A stretch of DNA of 64,000 nt from Zelopaecilomyces penicillatus. Lineage: Eukaryota; Ascomycota; Sordariomycetes; Hypocreales; Pseudodiploosporaceae. Numbering within the stretch: position 1 is the stretch's first letter; each line of letters starts with the position of its first letter. Below the pieces are notes generated by a model that was not told the origin of the DNA, searched no databases, and saw only the letters and a program-made list of their open reading frames with translations. Below are positions 57,067-64,000 of this stretch, in pieces. The DNA lies in NCBI GenBank assembly GCA_005765155.1, contig VCCP01000002.1:868001-932000 (forward strand). Reading direction: 5' to 3'. The translations under genes and the position numbers were made by a program.

Positions 57067-59782
57067 ATAACCACCACACACCCCCTCTTGATCTTATTGC
57101 ACCAGGATCAGGGCAATGGCCATGCTCAGACACACAGACTGACTACTAACGTCTTTACCCATGTAACTGGCACTTTAATATGATACTCCTACTGACAGAC
57201 GCTGACCAGATGGAGACTTGACCCATATGTATGCTGCTGCCTGGGCTAATTATAAGCGTCTTACGGATGCGTGATGGTCTCTCTGACCAAGGGCCCAAGC
57301 CGCACCACCACCAATTGATTTGTCCGAAAAAAACTTTGCTCTAGAATCCCGAACTGCAGCTTTTTCGATTGATTAACCAGGTCCTCCGTACGCACACTAG
57401 AATGATGTTGGGCCTCCGTACTCGCACTTCTACACGTCTTAGACAGACGAGAACGGCTAGGTTGGCGTGGGGTGTCCTGAACGTTGCATCCATATGGACG
57501 ACCCTGGCACTCCGTCATTTACCACGGCTCGTCCTGCTTCGTGGCCCCATCCCTCCCAGTCGCTCAGGCGTTGTCGCGGCTCAAGAGGCCCCGACGTGCT
57601 TCCGCTGACTGCGCGGACTGAGAGCGCGCGTACGTAGTAATTACTGCTTTCACAAAAGTGACCGAATTTCGCGGACCGGGTGGTGCCGTCCGGGAATCCA
57701 CGAATCGCTGCTATGGCCTTACTGGCCGCTCGGCCTCCTTACATAGTATTCCGAAGTGGCACCATTCTTGATATTACCTTGCCTTGCCTCACCTCGTACT
57801 AGCCTGGGAGCAAAGACGACAGTACTAGACATGCTGTACATGGCCCAACCTCGATGCGTCTATGTAATACGCATCTAACACATGTAGTTACATACTGTAT
57901 GCATGTACTTCGTACATACAGGGCCAGGCCTTTCTGAGCTCGTCCACCAACCCGGCAAAAACTCGCACACCACCTACTGCTAGCATAATGTAGATAGATA
58001 ACATGTGGGCGTGAATCGATCACCAGCAGAAGATCCCCATTGAGTACACCGCGTCTCTGGAAGTGAGATGTCGCCATGGCCAAGCCGTGGCTGCTGCTCC
58101 CATGGCATTCGAACCCGCTCAGCTCCGGCACGCCACGGTCGATATGCTAAAGCGGTCCAGTCCAACCCTCAGATTTCAACCTTGACACACAATACTCCAT
58201 CAAACCCTCTTGGGGGGCCATAGTTTCGGACCAGATTTGAATCGATCCCAGCTAACCTCGAAAGAAAGACAAGCAAGCAAGCACCAGCGAACCTTGTCAG
58301 CCAGGGGTACACCCCTCCGACCTTCTCATCTGCCCCGCGCCCATCTCTTGTTGTATCTGACCCAATTCGTCCCGTTTTCTGTCTCTCTTCTTCATAGCTC
58401 CCATCTTCTTCTTTCCCGTCGCCCCATTCCCCATCTTTATCGCTATATCTTCCCGTTTCGTCGTTTGCTTCACCCTAGCCGTGCCTTGCGGTTCCCACTA
58501 CTTGCCTGCATTGTGGACCCGGACTGGCAGAGTACCGATGCCATCTGCATTGAGGTAGTTCATAATCATTGACATTGTCTCTCTTCTATTGCTTACAGTA
58601 AAGATCAAATCTTCCATTGGGAAGCTTTTGGTAACGTTATTTCTGGCTTGCCACACCCCCTGTCTCTCTATAGAGAAAAAGGGGTCGAACATCATGATCG
58701 GGACCCTAACGCATGGTTGATCGGAAGCAAACAGTAACAGCTTGTGAAGGATGCCATATCCAGGGTTGAAGCATCTGCATGGAAACTTACCTCGTGAAAC
58801 ACCAACAACAAAACCACTCTTCTGGAGCATTTGTGGGACCCTTCTCTACCCTGTCCTTGGCCTAAGTCCTGGCCTCAGGGCTGCTGCAGACTCATCCTGC
58901 CACTATACTTAGTACTTAAGCACATTGTGGCCATCCACCTGCCAGCATACACAGCTTTCGGAGCCTTTTGTACATACATATCTTTCTACCTACATATTGG
59001 AGACCGGGATCTCCTCCCCGCAGCGTGGCCCATTTCATCAACGATCCCCTCACACTCCTTCCTATTCTTCATCGTCACTACGTGGGCTACGTGGGCTACG
59101 TGGGTTGATAGCACTTCAGACAAGGTGTCTGTCTCGTCACCCTGAGTTCCTAGATCTACGCCTCACATCACAGATGGCTAAGATACCCGCGGTCTTCTCG
59201 GCAGCTCCTTCACTCCCAGAAGACAACCCCATCCAAAGCTCCACCATACTCCATCGCCAATAACAACCACTCTTCCAATAGCATTGCTTGACCCCCCTCT
59301 AAAGATCAAGCTTCAGTCACTCCAAGAACGGTGCTAACACAATCTGGACGGATCATTGGGTAAAACTCCGACCCGGGTTGACAGCTTTCTGCATTTTATG
59401 AACTCGGCAGTTGGCACCATTCATACTATATTCCGCAGCCGAGTCTCTACTTGCTCCATGTTGCTCCGTTGAGCTGTCGTATACTCTCTATGTTCTTCAT
59501 TACCGCAAATACCGACTAAGCAGAGTTGATGGACCCAACTGCAAGAAAGTGTAGCAACCCACCGCAACTTCTTTTGGGACTTTGAGAACCTCGCCTGGAG
59601 CCACAGTGGACCCAAAGTGTTTAATCAAGCCGCCATCTCGGCACTAAGAAAACTCCAACGGGTGAACATTTAGGCGTTTGTTTGTTCGAAACTCTGGCAG
59701 TTAACAATCTTCACCTAAATTCCCCTAACACGAGAGTTACCTCATTTCCCTTACACAACCAACTGCCCATTGCCATTTCTCG
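57067..59782. promoter_or_regulatory. Upstream and leader region of second Zn2Cys6 gene
   Basis: No gene seen. From about 58250 to 58500 the plus strand is C/T-rich, like a fungal transcription start region. A 9-base unit CTACGTGGG occurs three times in tandem at 59078-59104. Near 59456-59580 several ATGs open very short frames. The long distance from the last gene suggests an extended promoter or leader for the regulator at 59923. Confidence 0.45.
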
Positions 59783-59812
59783 ATGCGACATCTTTTCAAA
59801 CCAACAAGCTAA
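59783..59812 (+). CDS. Upstream ORF 1 in regulator leader
   Basis: A 9-codon ORF plus stop, beginning ATG CGA CAT and ending TAA, 140 bases before the main start. It could lower translation of the main ORF if it lies in the mRNA; transcript extent is not known. Confidence 0.4.
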   Translation: MRHLFKPTS

Positions 59813-59826
59813 GCTTCAATTTGAGC

Positions 59827-59880
59827 ATGCGAATATTTCAGAGAAAACAACTCAAAAAAAATCTCATCTCTGTCACATAG
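59827..59880 (+). CDS. Upstream ORF 2 in regulator leader
   Basis: A 17-codon ORF plus stop (starts MRIFQRKQ, ends before TAG at 59878-59880), 42 bases upstream of the main ATG. Lys/Gln-rich and not conserved to my knowledge. Likely regulatory if transcribed. Confidence 0.4.
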   Translation: MRIFQRKQLKKNLISVT

Positions 59881-59922
59881 TTAAGCTATCTTCAACGACC
59901 GTATCACTTTGGGACTATCACG

Positions 59923-62296
59923 ATGAGCGACTACTACCGCCAATTTCTCTCCTCCATGGCGGGAGCGGATACCCATCCGCCGACAAGTCCCGACGACATG
60001 AATCCGCCTCTGATTCCCGGAGTGTCGATGCCGATGTCGCCATTACCTATACAAGGCCCTTACCCGAATCTAGGATATTTTACCGGATTTCATGATCCAG
60101 TAATTCTAAACCCTTCTAAGTCTCAGAAAAACCGTCGGAAGTCAGGAGCGGGCTACAATGGCGGGATTGACCAGGTGAAGCATAGGAGGACGCGATCTGG
60201 CTGCTTTATGTGCAGAAGCAGGAGAGTCAAAGTATGCAAAACGTTCCCGTACTTTTGGGAACCTGGCTGATGTCTTCCAGTGTGACGAATCGCGCCCAAT
60301 TTGTGAACGTAGGTCCACTGCCGGATCATAATCTCATCTACCCCAAGCTAACTTATTTCAGGATGCAGAAAGGGCAACCGAGATTGTGTGTATCCTGAGC
60401 CCCCGACATCGAAAGGTGCATCAGGTCCTACTTCCAAATCGAAAGAATCGTTCCAGACAAGTCCCAATTCATCCAACGAGGCTGAAGATGATGATGTCGA
60501 GACAGAATCAAGGCTTGAGATGATCCCTGATGAAGAAGAACCAGAAGAGCTCTTGCGACGAACGTCCACATCGCAGACTAGTCGAAGTCTTAGTGTATCC
60601 TCTTGCGCCATTTCTCAATCAAGTGGCCGCAAAAACTCAGAAACTCCCTCACAGGAGGGTAATAGGAGCTCCTCACCATCAGTTTCAACAGTAACAACAA
60701 GTAGCTGGACACCGACTCCAAATCACTCTGAACTCGTTCTGTCCCCAGGTGGACGTCTTGACTGGGCCCGCCTACCTCCTGACTTTCAACAATATCTCGG
60801 TTACTTTGTCGAAAACATTACAAATTACCATTACAGCCTGGCTAATGACGGAGACGACTTCTTCCACACAATTCTGCCAAATGTGGCTGCGCACTTCGAG
60901 CCCCTACTCAACGCTTTAGCTGGGTTCTCTGCATATCATGTAACACTTCACAATCCAAATGGGAAGCTTCAGGATTTCCTTCAGTATTACAATCGGAGCG
61001 TGACACAATTGTTGAGTATTCTTAAGAGGAACGATACACACAATGTGCCAGTGCTCATGACCATTTTACAACTTGCCACCATAGAAGTAAGTCTTGGACG
61101 AAAACCTTATCCAGTCTTGCCCCAGTAACCAAAATCTCAGGAATATCTAGGGGATTGGGTAAATCTCATGGGCCATCAAAAGGCCGCATTTGAGATCATC
61201 ACTCACATATTTAATCCAGAGACGGTGATGCAGACACCGATTGGTAGAATGTGCCTGAGTTGGTATGCTCGCTTTGATAGTATGGTAGCCTTGATGGGCG
61301 GATTTTCAACAGACCTACCGCGAGAGTGGTTCGCCGCGGTAGCAGATTTCCACCGAAATCAATCAGCAGCTAATCCCGATGTGTTGCGTTGCAAAATAGA
61401 GGACCGTGCTGCCCAACTGCGCCTTATGTCTCATGACATGTCCTTGTTATACGCTCGGAGAAACGCAGACCAGCTCTCTCCAGCAGATTACACGCTTGAG
61501 CATGGACGAATCACAAAACAACTCGAGGACTGGAGGACTTCTTGGGATCCATCTTTATCAGACCCCAGATATCTCATAACAGACTTTTTGTGGTGGCCAG
61601 CAACTGATACAGATGACGTTATTAACTCATATGTCCCTGGCATCCTTTTTGATTTTCCTCTTTTCAACACTACCGTCATTACGGCCGAATGGCATTCTGT
61701 TATGATGATGCATAAAGTCCAGTCACCAAATGTTTCAATTAAGGATCTAACTGTTGAGCTGAACTCGCACGCGTTGTCCGTATGCCAACATTTTCAAGCA
61801 GTGCAACACTGGCCATTCTCACCTCCAGGGGCCTTGATCACCTTGCAGCCGTGCATTTCCATTGCAGCTTTCTTCCTCCCGCATAATCCAAGCCACAATA
61901 TGTGGTTGAGAAGGAAATTATCAGTTCTTGAGACTTTGGGGTAAGAAAATATCAACTCAGAATTGCTGAACATAGTCTATTCTGTTATTCAACGCTAGAA
62001 CCCCCCCATCAATTTCCCTCTTTTTTTCCACCTAGAGAAAACAGAATGGTTCTCTAACCTCCTATTCCAGGCATATACACCCCATCAATCGACGCGTGAA
62101 GTTAGCAGAGATATTCCAGGACTCCTCTTGTGCGCGTTGGTGGCTTCCGAATGATGACGGATTCACGTCCATGCTGCAAAGCATCCGAAGTTTTGCAGAT
62201 GAACGAAATGCCAAAGCGGTGACAACGCAGCAGGAAAATCTTCGAAATATGAAACACCTGTTTGCAAAACTTGAATTAAACGGACAGAAACTTTGA
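59923..62296 (+). CDS. Zn2Cys6 transcription factor with PF11951-like domain
   Basis: Five exons, 59923..60231, 60281..60308, 60362..61086, 61141..61940 and 62071..62296, give 695 aa. The zinc cluster is Cys94, 97, 104, 111, 114 and 121 with exact C-x2-C-x6-C-x6-C-x2-C-x6-C spacing (HRRTRSGCFMCRSRRVK, then CDESRPICERCRKGNRDCVYP). It is split by two introns around a 28 nt exon. A Ser-rich acidic linker (about 125-230) is followed by a long helical C-terminal region (LPPDFQQYLGYFVENITNYHYS, LLNALAGFSAYH, GHQKAAFEIITHIFN, LSWYARFDSMVALMGGF) typical of fungal-specific domain 2 (PF11951/DUF3468), as in Moc3- and Pro1-type developmental regulators. It should bind DNA in the nucleus; the closest relative was not determined. 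Two uORFs lie just upstream. Confidence 0.9.
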
Positions 62297-63148
62297 TAAC
62301 CAATGCGCATTGACATTGGAAATATGAAATCAAGACGCCAAAACCGAAAGATATTCGCGTGAACGGGAAGAGAACATCGCCGTTTTGCAAGGAAAAAAAA
62401 AGCGGTGGTGTTGCTTGTACGGAGATTTCAGCGAGAGACACATTTATATGGAGTCGCACATATACAAAAGCGAGGCAAAACGTACTGTATAAGTGGGCGA
62501 TACAGTTCTCGATTCCCAATCGTCAGAAGTTCTCCCATCTAGAGAATGACGACGCTTTTCGAGTCAACTTTTGGCACACAAAGTTTAGACAGCATAGGAC
62601 AACAGCCCGCATGTCGTCCGGATGGATCAAGACCATGAGAGGGATTGATAGACACGACCAAGGCTATTGGATGTGGCGGATGGAAATGGACTAGGGAACT
62701 GAAGTATAGACATGCGTAAAAGCTACAGCGAGACAAGGATTGTGACACATTGCATAATTGCAACTCTACATACAAACCATGATTTGTACCTGCGTTTCGG
62801 CGAGGGAACTTGAAATTGCTAGATCGACTTCAAGCTGGCAATATAGAACCAGCTCATATGAGAAACACCATAGATCAGACAAAAGTTAGCAGTCTAAAAA
62901 AGTGGCATTCAAAGGGGTTACAAAATGCAAGGACGTTGTGAATCCGCCCTTGAAAGTGTATTCATTCATGGATAGCGCGGTTTATCTGACATATTCATTC
63001 CCTTCCGCACATTTATTCAACTATACAAAAGCTATGCTTCGTTTTCATTAATAGTAACAAGGTATGCGCCTACTTGGAGAACCATGCCAACTCCCTCTCC
63101 CGCAAACAGTATTTAAAACCAATTATAAAGTTGGTAGGACAATGGAAT
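62297..63148. other. Convergent 3' flanks
   Basis: About 850 bases between the 3' ends of the regulator and the acidic-tail gene. No convincing gene; the frame at 62359..62694 overlaps the opposite strand and has no domain. Confidence 0.5.
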
Positions 63149-64000
63149 CTATTTATCCGCTACCACAGGCCCGTCCTTCTCTGTTGTTGCATTGGCCTCA
63201 GGTTGTTCTTCGGCCGAGACGGAGTCAATTTGGATAGTCCCATCTTTAGGCAAGTCTGGTGAATCTTTTGATTCGGGCACATGTGGACTGTCGGAGGGGT
63301 CGTGAGATACATCACTAGGTGCGTCTGGCTTATCCTCAGTTTTTGGTTTAGTTTCAGGCGAAGAAGCGTTCGGGAACGCTTCTTCAGTTGATGTGTCGGC
63401 TGTCTCGTCAAACCTCACGTTGTGTTCAGTTTCCTCCTCTGACTGTCCCTCCATTATTGTCTGGTCGGGATCATCATCATCATCATCATCGTCATCATCA
63501 TCATCCTCATCTTCGTCCTCGTCCTCATCCTCCACTGAATCGGTGGTATTGTCTAGGGCCAATTCTGTAGCTGTCGGGGTGGCAGCGGGTGGATGCCTGT
63601 CAATCATTGATTGATCCACGATAACAGGCACCTCGGCAACCTCAGGCCCCCCCACCAAACCTGAAGCCGAGAGATGCATTTGCCTCAACCTCCGAGAGAC
63701 GCCCGAATCCTCTTCATCTGCTTCCATTACAGTTGTGACCGCACTGCCGGTAGAAGGACTACTCCTGATGTGCCTGCGTGTGTTCGTTCGTCCGATAGAG
63801 GGATGAATGTTATCATCCTCAGGTGCACTTCCCCGAGTTTGTGCTGGGGGTTTCAGAATTGTTGGAGGAAGTTTCTCGACTTCCGGTTCGGGAATAGGGG
63901 CTTCCAGCCCCTCAGCTTCAGGCGGTAACTTGTAGTTCTCAGCCGGTAGCAAGTCGTAGAGGTCACATACGGTCTTGAAAAAGACGTACAGCCCGCTCTG
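63149..64000 (-). CDS. C-terminal part of a protein with acidic tail (runs off window)
   Basis: The frame is open from 64000 to a stop at 63149 and codes the last ~283 aa of a longer protein. The first part (QSGLYVFFKTVCDLYDLLPAE) looks folded and helical. The rest is disordered: Pro/Glu-rich, then Asp/Glu runs (~12 Asp in a row) encoded by a TCATCA-type repeat, then Ser/Pro/Asp/Glu with many acidic residues to the end. The family was not recognised. The acidic tail suggests a cytosolic or nuclear phosphoprotein, but no function is claimed. The start and any introns lie beyond the window. Confidence 0.7.
   Translation of the reverse strand, partial: QSGLYVFFKTVCDLYDLLPAENYKLPPEAEGLEAPIPEPEVEKLPPTILKPPAQTRGSAPEDDNIHPSIGRTNTRRHIRSSPSTGSAVTTVMEADEEDSGVSRRLRQMHLSASGLVGGPEVAEVPVIVDQSMIDRHPPAATPTATELALDNTTDSVEDEDEDEDEDDDDDDDDDDDDPDQTIMEGQSEEETEHNVRFDETADTSTEEAFPNASSPETKPKTEDKPDAPSDVSHDPSDSPHVPESKDSPDLPKDGTIQIDSVSAEEQPEANATTEKDGPVVADK
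63470..63532. repeat. ATC/CTC trinucleotide repeat encoding Asp/Glu run
   Basis: A run of CAT/ATC and CTC/TTC trinucleotides (Asp and Glu codons on the minus strand) inside the acidic-tail gene. In-frame repeat length changes would be tolerated. Confidence 0.85.

Noticed and set aside
56849..57183. Thr/His and Cys/Val-rich ORFs
   Set aside because: Translations of the AC microsatellite in different frames.

Overview
The window reads as nuclear DNA of a filamentous ascomycete, most likely a Sordariomycete (Hypocreales-like; the order is a guess). Most genes are split by 50-150 nt introns with GTAAGT/GTATGT-type donors and CTAAC/CTGAC-like branch sites. The gene set (Zn2Cys6 regulators, Pex7, Smc2, INCENP, Rib7, a mitochondrial DEAD-box helicase, an FTS/AKTIP-like E2 variant) is eukaryotic and fungal. 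I saw no bacterial-type operons, CRISPR arrays, rRNA or convincing tRNA genes. All exon coordinates were worked out by hand from splice signals, reading-frame continuity and recalled protein families; there is no transcript support.

Layout. 0.5-2.1 kb: secreted glucose/sorbosone dehydrogenase-like protein (+). 3.0-4.0 kb: single-pass membrane protein with an Arg/Ser-rich tail (+). 4.8-8.1 kb: Zn2Cys6 regulator with a PPR1-like zinc cluster (-). 11.1-13.1 kb: MFS transporter in six exons (-). 13.1-26.2 kb: a 13.1 kb block in which I find no gene. 26.2-31.2 kb: CCDC124/Lso2-like ribosome-associated protein, E2-variant FTS1-like protein, and a hypothetical gene interrupted by an in-frame TAG (all +). 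31.4-35.7 kb: ribokinase, RIB7 reductase and a CUE-AlkB-GRF dioxygenase (all -). 36.4-37.6 kb: PEX7 (+). 38.1-44.9 kb: Mss116-like RNA helicase and INCENP/Sli15 (-). 45.3-49.1 kb: condensin SMC2 (+). 49.3-51.0 kb: membrane-anchored MOSC (mARC-like) protein (-). 51.0-59.9 kb: a second 9 kb block without a recognisable gene. 59.9-62.3 kb: a second Zn2Cys6 regulator with upstream ORFs (+). 63.1-64.0 kb: the acidic C-terminus of a gene that runs off the window (-).

How the genes relate. There is no biosynthetic cluster. The centre (26-51 kb) is a compact block of mostly conserved housekeeping genes. The clearest functional pairing is INCENP and SMC2. These two mitotic chromosome proteins are transcribed divergently from a 466 bp shared promoter that holds three ACGCG cores and a TCGCGA, as expected for G1/S (MBF-type) control. 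Both long gene-free blocks lie between the 5' ends of divergently transcribed genes, so they are regulatory or non-coding-RNA candidates. They are also where the repeated motif TACTCCGTA/TACGGAGTA was seen. I did not find a clearly new biological system. The best leads are the large non-coding blocks, the interrupted gene at 29-31 kb, the shared mitotic promoter and the uORF leader of the second regulator.
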